Shown here: one piece after another, positions 37,535 to 48,812 of the stretch
Layout of the letters: each line of letters begins with the position of its first letter
How positions within the stretch are numbered: position 1 is the first letter of the stretch
Assembly: GCA_947034895.1 (NCBI GenBank)
Contig: OX344762.1
Location: 17,154,760 to 17,218,759 of the forward strand
DNA: 64,000 nucleotides
Direction: 5' to 3'
Source: Rhytidiadelphus loreus
Lineage: Eukaryota; Streptophyta; Bryopsida; Hypnales; Hylocomiaceae
Program-made: the position numbers and the translations under genes
Notes under the pieces: model-generated
The model's input: the letters and a program-made list of their open reading frames with translations, nothing else
Told to the model about the DNA's origin: nothing
Database searches by the model: none

Positions 37535-40430
37535 CAAAAACATTTGAACCATGCAAATCTGAATAATGAAGTGAAAGTTACAAGGAGTTTTATTTTGCAG
37601 GCAATGAAAGTAGAAAAAAACATTTAAAGTTTCTTTTTGAACTCAATTTTGAAAATTTCCAAATACAAAAGAAAGAAAGGATATGCATAATTTACTTAGA
37701 ACATTCTCAACATTGTGATGAATGATTTTCAATTCCTAGAAAAAAATTATTAACAATATTCTTTCATCCACTACCGCCTTCCACTTTATAAATTTTAAAA
37801 GATGAGTCAAAAATTTCACTTCATATAATTTTCTTTTATATTTATTTTCAAACCATTTTCGAACATGTTATCTAAAACGCACAAGTTGTGAACATATATG
37901 GATGATAATTTAGTCTTACTTTGAATATGAGTATTTTGAAACAATTTTAGGTCTCAAGAGATTGCAATATTTTAGAAGTTAATATTTTGGTAAGGGAAAT
38001 AGTACTAGAGATGTTGATAAAAATTTCATTTTTCATTTGGACCATTCCTATAATAAAAGTCAATTCTCCACAAAATTTAAAACTACCTACATATTGTGAA
38101 AGTTGAGAAAAGAGGAAGAAATGTAATAGAATTTGAGATGTAAGCAATTGTCCTATCATTATTTTTATCCCCACCAAGCACAATTTTGTACCTATAGTTT
38201 ACAAAGAATGTGCCATGCTCATCAACATCCAACAACATTGTTTTGACTCTACACCATTCTTTCAAATCTAAAAGTGTCTCAAATCAAGCAAGCGTCTTGA
38301 AAATTGAAAATGAATTAGTAATAAATTAATAGTTGACTAATGGTGGATTTTAGAGCACTTCTAAACTTTTCTATCTGTGATTTTAGTTTCTTTTTTCCAA
38401 ATTTTTTTTACTATTATTTTTCTTTGTTTGATACACCTCAAAATTTAATACCTTTAGTCTCTCTTTCATAAGTGACTTTTAAAATATGTAGTTAGTTGTA
38501 TAATTTGGTGAAGTATTGACTATGAAGAATGAATTTTTTTTGTCTTTAACTCTATACCCAATTTTGCAACAAATCTCTCAAACACAAAGTAAAAATTGCC
38601 CAAGGTCTAACACCTTGAAAATACTAGTATGAGCCTTCATTTTCTACACAAAATAATAAAATTAGGTTGCCCCATGCTAATTTCTTGACATTTTATACTA
38701 TATAAATATTTAATATTAGTTTACAAGAGTGCACTACTATTAGTCTACTTGTAATTGGGACCCATGAACCTTTGTGTATACAAATGGAAATATCTAATGA
38801 ATGTGATGACTTGTTAAGTAAATTTTTTAGGATAAGGCAACCTAATTATTTAGACAACCTAATTTCACCATTTAGTCTAATTAAAAAGTTGGAACTAGTA
38901 TTTTTATGTAACCCCAAAAGGCTTTAATTTAAGTTGTACTCTGTATTAAACATATGTAGAGTTTCTTTCAACTCCTACCCTATGTAGTGGTTAGATTCAA
39001 CATTAATTAAGTCATTTTAATAAATAAAAATGCCATATGTCATCTTGTAAATGATGTGAAGTGATGTGGACCCCTAAGAATTTGACATGGAAATTCAATT
39101 TTAGCAAAGTGCCAAATTAAACCTTCATGAGTTGTATTGGCCCTTTGATATTTTACGCTTTAGGCACCTCAAGCACAAATGAAGAGTCTATTGGAGATAG
39201 TTTTTACAAACTATTCCACACAATTGTACACTTTGCATTGTGCCTTCTTGCAAGTTTGTAAGTACAAAATCAAAATAATGTGCATCTAATTGTAACTTGT
39301 TTCTAATACTATCTTTTACAAACTATGTCTAGGATAAATTCAACCCTCAATACTGAGTCTAAATATAGTAAGATTACTTTTGAAATTTTTAAGAAAATAA
39401 ATGAAACTCCTCAAAGCTTCTTCAATGAATGTATTAATTAGATAAAGTGCACTTTTTACAACATTCAAAATCCACCTAGACTTAGTAGATGATCGATTGC
39501 ATAGCCCTCATCACTCCAAAATCCCAATCTTGAACAATCAAAGACTTTTTAGACCACAAAATTTATCATTCATCAAAACCAATGCTTGATTGTTTAAAAG
39601 CACACTTTCTATATGGCAAATTTGGTAAAAACTGAGATAAATTATATATTTATTTATAAAAGACACAAACAAAAGTATGTAAAAAATCAAGAAAAGATTA
39701 AAGAGCCAACAGATTAAGGGAAAGCACAACTGTTTTCGACACTTTAAAATTCCTAGTTTATTCATTTAATGATCATAAATGCATGTTAACCCTTTAGTGA
39801 CCATGGTTGATTTGTATAGGCAATGCATTTTTTGACTACATTCTATGAAAAAGATGATTTGTGAAGTCTAAACACACTCTAATTCCGTCATTGTATGTGT
39901 TTTTGCAATTTAGGTGCCACTTCAAGCTACAACCGGTGTAAATCCAAAAATCGACCAAAAAGTGGTCGACCGGTTAAGGGATTCTGAATTCCCCTTTCAA
40001 TCTCCAACACCAGACAAAAGAAATTTAGATAAATAATGTTGTACACCAGTAAAACTCGTGAGAAATTGACTTGATTTCTTATTTCTGTGTCCTGGCGCTT
40101 CAAACAATTTAAGTGTACACTCACGAATTTACAAGCTCCCACTTGAGTCAGAATGAACCGAAAGACACTGGAACTAATCTTCTGGCTAACTAAGTACCCA
40201 ACAGGGAGTTCATGACACATTCAATCAACACTGGAAGAAACAAAAGTAAACCATGGAAGTCAACCGTCTAATAAAAACTTGGATAAAGCAGTAATAATTG
40301 ATCTCATGTAAATCTACAACATTACGTCTTGCAATATGCTCCCAGATAAGAAAAATCTCTCCTTGATTATCAAGGCAAAGAAACTGCAGGCCAGGAACTC
40401 ATTACACAGATCTAGAGACTATTAAGGAAC
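37535..40430. other. AT-rich intergenic DNA downstream of the first BZW gene
   Basis: No gene recognised. TTAACCCTTTAGTGACCATG at about 39788 resembles an M3-type left end. Confidence 0.45.
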
Positions 40431-40435
40431 AGTAC

Positions 40436-43400
40436 TCAATCCTCTTCTTCCGCTTCCTCCAACCACTTAACAAATGGCTCCAGACCTTTCACGAAAGTTT
40501 GCCTGGTCAAAAAAAGAAAAAGAATGAGCACATAAGAAAATCAAGCACAAAACTGATCTGAACGAAAAGAAAAATAATCCAACGACAAAGGCAAATCCTA
40601 ATACCGAAGCATTCAAAGAAACAAGAAAATGTACTAAAACATGAATCTCCATGACAAGGAAAAAAACAATTACCTGCCCCTAGGATTGGAACCTTTCTTG
40701 AACCAGTTCAACACTGTGTCCTCTGCCAAAACATCCTGGTCATACAATGCTCGAATGATCTCAGGGAAAAGCTTCATCAGCTTTGCATCCTCATAGCAAT
40801 GTATCTGGATCTTGTACATTAGGTCCATCTCCAGCCTAGCAGTCGTGCAGAAAGCACCCAAAAGCTTGCCCCACTGCTTCACCTGTGCAGACACACATTC
40901 ACAGCACGTAAGCCCCTCTACTTAAAAATAGTCATTTAACCCCGAAGTGTGAAGCTGAAATTAGGAAGTTCACTTCGGAAGCTAATCGTTGAACATAGCA
41001 ACTTTCGAAACATAATCTATCGTTTAAAAACGAAGTGTATAAGTGTTCTTCTCTCTTTCTGCTCCCTTCCTTGAAGTTTCCCACACGCTTTATTTCAACT
41101 CCTATGAATATGGAACTGCCAACTCAGGGTTTAAAAGAGTAGGAACCCAAGTGAACAGCATAAAAAAATTCCAAGCGTATTCTCATTATTACAAAAGCAA
41201 AATAAATTCCAGAATCCTAACCTGATGCAGGGCCATGTTCGAGTTCTGCTGCTGATTCTTGCCGGACCATTGAACAGCATCCATGATGGAGTCCCAGATT
41301 GTGCGAATAACATCCACATCTGGCAAGGTTACTTCTTTCCGCCTAATCTTCACCATCTCAATCACTTCATTCACATTCACATCCTCTGCAATCATGTCGG
41401 TCATGGTTGTGCGCAACTCCTTCAGCTTCACATCGAATACCTTCTTAGTGTTGTATTCCACCAGTACACCCAAACCTTCCTTGCTGCAAACGACATAGAA
41501 TTCTCCAATCAGCACCGATTCTCAACTTCAACGCCGACCTCAATATATGAAAGCAATTACAATAGACTACTTGCATCATGTGACAAAAGAAAAACAGGAA
41601 GTCACTAAAACAAACATGGAGAGAACTCAGTTTATGCAATGGACATACTTGAAGTGTTCAGCAAAGCCCTCAATTGAACGCTTCTGCATCGGAAAAAGGT
41701 CCAGGAGACGGTCGTCCATCTTCGCACGCTTCAGAAGACTCACCAAGTCGTCCAAACTGTTCTCCACCAAGTACACCTTGAATGTGTCAGTCACGAAGTA
41801 CAACACGATGCCCTTGGCGATCAAACTATCGCTCATCAATGCAGAGAAAATCGTTTCAGGTGGCAGGCCAGATAGCTTCTGAGAGAATGTCAAGGCAGTG
41901 AAGATGGCCAGCTTCTTGCGATCCTCAGGACCAAAGAGTTCCTACACGCAAACAAAACAATTAGACGCTGAGTGAAGAACGAGAGAAAATGTAAAATATT
42001 GCAATCAGGAAAGTCCCGATTTGACTCAAAAACAGCTGAAAAAACCAAGAGACGCAAATTTGGGCCTCATGGTCCTTCAAGGGTTAAAATGTAGGTAATG
42101 CAATCCTTATTTTCAAGAAGAGGTCGAGTTCAGATAAATAACATTGTAAGCATTAGGTTGTGAACAGGAAAGAAGCTAACCAAGGATTGCAACAGCCGCT
42201 TCATCACATTCTCAAGAGTCTTGATCATGAACGGTCGACGCCTGATGATCTTCTGCAAGAACAGCACAACCGGGAGAATGCTCTCCCGCGTGTCCTCGCA
42301 GTTCAAAACCGAGTAGGGGTGACGATCCCCTTCCTCCGGCTTGGTGGTACCCGGCTGGTTGCGCCCTCCAGTGAAAACAACCTGAGACAAAGACGGAGTG
42401 TTTCATCAATACCCGATGATAAAGATTGACATCAAGATGTACAAACATATACGAAGCTATTAAGATGGTGATCACTATCAAACTGAAATAGGCAGAGAAT
42501 GGAATTACATTGGAAAAGGTACCTACCTCAAAGAAGGTATCGCCATATCTTGAAAAGTCGAGCTCCGATCCATCAATGTCCTTGGCAATAAGTTCCTGGA
42601 AGCACGAACAGGTAGGAATTTGACCTAATGACTCGCATGGCAAATTGTAGAACGAAGAAAATGTCAACAGAACGCACGAAAACAACAGAGCCCTTGGTGC
42701 ATGCTTGACTTACCAAGTCTCCCTGGTGCTCATTGTAAATTTGCACCACAGCATCTGAAAATGTTGCAGTGTCCAACGGAACTGCTATGTTCCGTTTGCG
42801 GGTTTTGATCCGCGTACCACTGCAAACAATTTCAAAACAACAAATTTCAGCTTCACCGCATAAACCAAACAATTTGATAATCATCCACAATCACATTCTC
42901 TATTTTTCACTATCAAAGACTTGAACCTCAAGACCAAATTTGATGAATAAGAGCAGGTAGTCATCGTACCCGAGGGTCGGTTTCTCCTTCGAGCTGCAAA
43001 AAAAGAAGCAACAAACCAAAAGTCATTACATGAACAAGGAAACACGTAATAAACATCTGATTCACTATAAAACCGCAACAAACTCAACACCATCTGGCTC
43101 AGAGAAAACCACTAGGAAGTGCAGCAAAATTGCATCCGACTTTCCTATTCCACAAAATTGAAGCACTCACATAGAATGAAAATTCAAATATGCACTGCCC
43201 AAGCGACAACAAACAGGTTACCACACATAGACTCCACCGTTTCAATGAACTTCGCAAACAAACCATACTAGGGTTTAGAAAAACGAAAGCATATCACTCG
43301 CAAATCCAGCACTACGCACACCGCCAAGCCTCCAAGGAACTCAAGCGTATCGAAATGCGAACCAAACCAAAGAAACTGACTTTGCTTCACCAGAAAGAAG

Positions 43401-43551
43401 ACCATGAAAGAAGCAGAAGCTACGGAATAGTCGCCATGGCAGCGAATGTTCTCACCACATAAGTTCACCAGCGATGGAACCCTAAACCCCCGAATCCAAT
43501 CCAAGATGCACCAAAATCCCCCAAAGAAAAGGGCGCATGCACCTACCTCAT
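40436..43551 (-). CDS. BZW/eIF5-mimic (W2 domain) protein, copy 1
   Basis: Nine coding exons (43547-43551, 42970-42993, 42714-42819, 42527-42595, 42181-42381, 41649-41941, 41222-41483, 40674-40882, 40436-40502) give 1236 nt and 411 residues, the usual plant length. The protein starts MSSKEKPTLGGTRIKTRKRN and ends KWLEEAEEED. The N-terminal two-thirds is a helical MIF4G/HEAT-like region (FTALTFSQKLSGLPPE). Residues from about 250 on are the W2 domain shared with eIF5 and eIF2B-epsilon, closing in an acidic tail. In animals this family (BZW1/2, 5MP) mimics eIF5 and tunes start-codon choice by binding eIF2/eIF3; a similar cytosolic role is inferred here. Despite the family name, no leucine zipper is visible. 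The first coding exon is only ATGAG, and a 553-bp intron splits codon 2. A head-to-tail paralogue lies about 5.3 kb upstream in gene sense. Confidence 0.95.
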
Positions 43552-43950
43552 AAACCAAAGCGGGTATACGAATGGGGTGGCTAAAGAGGTGCCCGCAAGG
43601 GAACACGCAACGCAACGCTTGGGAGACGAACCAACGCTCCTGCTCGCAAAACGGCTGCGTGGACTGGCGTGGACAATTGCAAATGACCTAAACTTCACAG
43701 CCCCGCGCACAAGAGCCCCAGGCGAGAGACTGAGGAGCGTGGGGGGACCCACCTCGTGGCGTATGATCCTGATTGGTCCTGTTCAAGTGTTGCGGATAGT
43801 TGGATGGTCCTACCGAGGTGTGGACCCGGGTGTGCCAAATGATTTTTTTTGGTTTTCTGTTTGGTGCAACTGAGGCGAAAAATGCGTAGAATCATCCACA
43901 TGTGTAAGTTCATCCACAAAATTATCAATTGGTAGTAGCCTTTATCCAAA
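43552..43950 (-). promoter_or_regulatory. Probable leader and promoter of BZW copy 1
   Basis: This GC-rich, CpG-containing block lies immediately upstream of the ATG. Frames on both strands here (for example plus 43577-43873) are compositional. From about 43950 to 44750 the DNA returns to AT-rich intergenic sequence with no gene. Confidence 0.4.
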
Positions 43951-44756
43951 TATTAGGGGTAGGCAATTTGATCCATTTTTCCACCCATCAATTTCTTGGT
44001 GATAAAGGTGTCAATGTCAAAATGAAGTATTCCCTTTGTTTTTGAAAAGGTCCATTTTTCTTTGTCTTTTACAAAAGAAATGCAGGTCTTTTTCAGAAAT
44101 AGAGGTAGTACAATTTTGCCAAAATTCACCATTTTGGGTGGCTAGCTAGACCTCATTTGGTCTTGTAGAATTTTTACCCCTCAGTTAAATGCAAGAATTT
44201 TTTATCCATACCAAATGATAAATTTTTGGAAATATTCAATCTATACCTTAAATTAGGATGTTTGTTTTGATTTGTTGATACATTGAGATCTAAAAAATCA
44301 TGAGGCATCTGACAATGTTCTCAGTACCAATGGAAAGATCTTCGCAAAGAGGGGTACACAAACTTTGTTTCATAGCATTTGAACCTATAGTGTGAAATTT
44401 ATTGAATTTCAAAGTTTTTATGAATTCTAAAATTGAATTGACTTATCTTTTATTTTGAAAAAAATACAACTTTCACATCACACATCCAAATGCAAGCCCT
44501 TGCACTCCTTTGTGCATAAAGTTTTCTATTTGTACCAAGAATGCAACCTCTCACACTATGATGTGAAAGTTATTGAATTTCAAAGTTTTAATGAAATCAA
44601 AAATTCAAAAATTATTTTTCATTTTATTTTGGTTGTGGCAACCTCTCACATTGCAACAAAGTCCTTGCACTCTTTTGTAAAAAATATTGAATTTCAAAGT
44701 TTAAAAAAAATTAATTAATTTTTTTACTTTTGTTTTGGCTAGGGCAACAATACAAG

Positions 44757-45034
44757 CATTACATGATTTTTCAAGCCATTGGAAGACTGCAAGTTCCCCG
44801 ACATTCCCAGGTTGAAGGAACATTGCAAGACTAGCAGTCCAACATGGTACCAAGTCGGACTGCATAAATAAATTAATGCTTTAATTTTTTTTAATTTCAT
44901 TTTCATTTTTCTCATTTTTCTCATTTTTCTAATTAAAAAAATTATTATTATATAATTTGATTGTCCGACCATGGTTCATAGCATGGTGAACCACAGCTAG
45001 ACAGTCTCTTAGAGGTCTCATATTTCCCCTAATG
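44757..45034. mobile_element. CATTAG-ended MITE, family M4, copy 4
   Basis: The left end CATTACATGATTTTTCAAGC pairs with the right end AGGTCTCATATTTCCCCTAATG. GACTGCAAGTTCCCC and CATGGTACCAAGTCGGACTG lie inside and recur in other copies. Confidence 0.75.
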
Positions 45035-45738
45035 GCACATTAGTTCATATTTGGATCAAGAATCAACATAGAGAGGTTGTGAATTATAAAATCGACAGTT
45101 CCACAACAAGGGATAGATTGTTGCATTTATTTATTAGATGAAGAAATTGAACTTTCACCCGTTTTCCTTGATAGTGATTTTTAAGTACTCAACCTAAATA
45201 TAATAAAATTACTTTTAGAAATTTATAATAAATAGTTGAAACTCTAACAAAATGTATATATTGTTAATTCACATGAAATTTTCTTTCTTCTTCCTCTATA
45301 TGATATGATTTTTCTTCAAGCTTCTTCAATGAATATTGATTGAATGATTTGTAGTTTTTACAACATTCATCATTCACCTGGTAGACACTTGAGTACTTAA
45401 TTAGGGATTAAAGTAGTGAGTGCCAAAATAAGATCAAATTTTGGTAAGAATTCACCAAACATAATTTGGATGAAGGAGATCGAAGCACCTTTGCTACTAG
45501 TACATATATAAAAAAATAAAAGGAATTTGCTTTGCATTGACAAAAACTATCATGAGGAAGTTTGAGTCTCTACTTTAATTGAAAAGCAAAAAACAAGCTA
45601 ATGCTTTAGGAAATAAGTCTCTTGTAGTGTTTGCTTGTTTCTTTTGCAACCATTGGGAATTGTATGTGATGGCATGTAACAAATAAAATTCAATCTTGAC
45701 CTTTGATATGTAGAGGTATAATAACTCTTATTCTAAAC

Positions 45739-46009
45739 ATTAGATGAGATTTATGCATTCTAGGAGACTATGATTTCTTCAATTGGAAAACACTGCTCTA
45801 ACATGGCTAGGCAACTTCCACGTTAGATATAATTAGTTTATATATATATGTAATTTAATTAATGAAATTATTATTTTTAAATTACAATTTATTTTTATTA
45901 AAAGTTATATATTTTTAATATTATTATATTTTGAATGTACAGGGGTGGTTCTCAACAATGGGAACAACTTTGAAACAATCTCCTAAGGACCTAAAATCTC
46001 CTCTAATGA
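45739..46009. mobile_element. CATTAG-ended MITE, family M4, copy 5
   Basis: The left end ATTAGATGAGATTTATGCAT pairs with the right end GACCTAAAATCTCCTCTAAT, and the inverted similarity continues to CTCCTAAGG. The middle has GGCTAGGCAACTTCCACG. Confidence 0.7.
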
Positions 46010-46184
46010 GGAATAGACACCTAGACCTTATTTTGAAAGCATTTTCTTTTTATCCTATAACACAACCTAAAAAAAGCCTAAAAAAGAGTCTATGATTATA
46101 TACACATGCCACAAAATTCTTCACGCTATGTGTTCTATTTTGTCACTTTATATAAATGCAACTTTCTTACGCCTATAGTCCTAT

Positions 46185-46420
46185 AGCCTTTAAATATTGT
46201 CAAAAAACACTCAAAACTTTCATTCTAGTGCAAAGAGAGAAAAATTTAAAAGGAAAGATTATTTTTGTTGCATATCCAACCATGAGATCTCGTAATAGAT
46301 TAGTATGAAAATGAATGGAAGTAGTTTTAAAAACTTTGACCAGATAGATTGCAAGATTTTTGCGTTTAAGTAAAGAACTTTTTGTCATTTATGATTCTAA
46401 GACTTTGAATCCTTATAAGA
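46185..46420. mobile_element. Truncated M3-related fragment
   Basis: Shares AACACTCAAAACT, TAGTATGAAAATG and AGATTGCAAG, in the same order and spacing, with copy Y (55553-56459), but lacks both TTAA-flanked ends. Confidence 0.45.
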
Positions 46421-46862
46421 TAAAAAAATTTGCACTTAAGATTTGGAATTTAAAATTCTAATTTTTTAATGTTGAAGATTAGAGTTGAGATGATTCAAAA
46501 AACAAAAACTTGATCCTCATTCTTTTGAACATCATTAAGTAGAACCAAACTTAATTTTGATTCTTTTGATTCTAAGATATAATTGAAATATACTAATCTA
46601 ACAATGAGATTGGTGTAGAAGCAAACTAAAGTTTGTAAAAAAAAAAAATTTGAAAATTTTGAAGATTGAGTGAAGAAACTAACCAAATACATTATATTTT
46701 CAAGATGATTTGATTGCCCTCATACCAATGTACCTTTCTCATCACTAATATTGACAAAAATAGAATCTATAAGAAGCAAATCCCAAGCTCAACGTTTTTT
46801 TGTTTTATTGGCATAACTTTTGCTCCCATATACTTGTGAAAATAAATATTACCATTAGATGA

Positions 46863-47106
46863 GTTTCAACTTTTGTTAAGGGCTGCAAGTTCCCCTTGCA
46901 TTCCCTTGTGTTCCCAAATGTTGGGGGCTCTACCACGTAGCCTACTGACATGGTGAGAGATTGACACGTCAACAGGTATTAAATTTTAATTTAAAAAAAA
47001 GTTTAAAGTTTAAAGTTAATTATTTTTTTTCCAAACAATGCAGTCTCATTCCCAATAAAAGGAACTAACTTTAAACAACCCTCCTAGCATGCCAAAATAC
47101 ATCTAA
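46863..47106. mobile_element. CATTAG-ended MITE, family M4, copy 6
   Basis: The left end CATTAGATGAGTTTC pairs with the right end ATACATCTAATG. GGGCTGCAAGTTCCCC and CCACGTAGCC modules match other copies. TAC precedes and follows the element, a possible 3-bp duplication. Confidence 0.65.
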
Positions 47107-48810
47107 TGTACCTTTGTCCTGAAATGATCCTCTTATCGAACAAAAATTTCTAGATTAAGGCTTAAAATAACATTTAAAAAAACCAATTTTGCATTATAAA
47201 TATAATTTTGTGCATTCCTAGCATTCTAAAAACTTTGAATTTTAGAGCCCTTTTCAAAGTGTAGATTTTGGAATTTTGAAAAGTAGATTTTGGGAGGCAT
47301 TTTCAAGGAACACCACTAGTCAATTAATTGCTTAATATGAGGTCAACATTTTGTCAACATTTTGTCGACATTTAGTATATGCCCAAAACCATTGAAGACC
47401 CACCTCCACAGCTTCATCCCCTTCAATCACGCAATATTCAAAGAGATGCAAAAAATAAGAATGAAAAATGTTAATTGATCCCTTCAATCAATTCATTTGT
47501 CTTTTGATTTATAACTGCATGAATGGAGGGGGAATTACTACTCAGAGTTGTTTTGTTGGTAGCAAATGAAAACCAATTTGCAATGTCACAAAGTCCAATA
47601 GGAAGATCATTTTGGGACAAAAAATTAAGGTCAACATGAAGGTAATTTTGGGACAAAGGGAGTATATTTGTAGAAAGCATATATGTATTTTTTATCTTAA
47701 AATAAAATACATGCCAAAATTATCTTCATGCTAAAAGTTGAGATAGTAGGTACCGGCCCAAACTTTCATTTGCCCACGTGGGACACTCGCCCTTTAGGGC
47801 ATATATCCTGCCAATACGAAGCATGACACACACCCCGAAAAAAACCCACCACAAGCCTTAACTGATAGACTGGAGACAGAGAAGTCTGTATGACGACCTA
47901 AACCAAAACGAAAACGTCGTGTGCGAGTTAAATTGACATTTACACAATCAAATTTTGAAACTGAAGTAATCTGACAGGACTATCTCAAATTTCTCCCCAT
48001 TTCCTGGCACCTAAGCTTTTATCAGTAATATTTTTGCAGGACTTGTTGACCACTGCGAGTTCTGCAGAACACTCCCAAGTCCAGTTACTGTAATGACAAT
48101 GTTGTCAGGTGAGAGACTGCAACTAGATTACAAGAGATAGTTTTTTGCAAACAACTGGTGCTTGAATCTCAAAAACCGAAGGACAAGTGGGGTGAAGTGA
48201 AGTTTTGGTAAAAGCCGCGCCGCAGGGTCGGCTGCTGCCCGTGGCCCTTTGGCAGATCCAGATTGTCAATGACAACGCATACGACGATAGGAACTACTTG
48301 CACTTTGTCAGACAACAATAAGTAGTTCATTATGAGATGAAACTACTATGGAATCCACCATTCAGCCCATCCACAAGCCATAAATTTTGCCCAGAACATA
48401 GGCCACGCAAAAACACTCTCATCTAAAAGTAGTACTCTCTATAACAAGATCAATATCCGGAGCCTATTCTTGTTATATCTGTAACATTGTCAAGCATGCC
48501 CAAACACCATTACCACCTAGACGAGGATCTCACAAAAAACAACTCGTGTTTACAGAATGAACAGAAACTAGTAAATGAGAACTTAGACAACTCTTCAAAA
48601 CCATACAAAGAGAGCATTCATAAAATGTAAGGAAACAGAAAGAGAAAGCTGCAGTGCACACAACCTAAATTATGTGCCTGCAACAAAACTTTCATAATTT
48701 ACCGTATAATTGATAACAAGGCAACAACAAAAAGTACTCCATTTTTCTTGGCAAAGTAACTGCAACCAGGCAAACTAGCTACAAATAATCCCAAAGGTTC
48801 ACGGAGAACC
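47107..48810. other. Intergenic DNA between the BZW paralogues
   Basis: AT-rich to about 47700, then more balanced DNA (47750-48810) that may include the 3' UTR and terminator of BZW copy 2. No separate gene was recognised. Confidence 0.45.
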
Positions 48811-48812
48811 AA

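Noticed and set aside
41225..41608. Plus-strand frames opposite the BZW exons (also 49357-49743)
   Set aside because: Antisense shadows; they recur in both copies only because the sense exons are conserved.
39788..42086. A single TTAA-bounded element spanning the 3' half of BZW copy 1
   Set aside because: The two ends face each other and look alike, but the enclosed DNA is ordinary gene sequence. They are more likely two separate M3-related ends.
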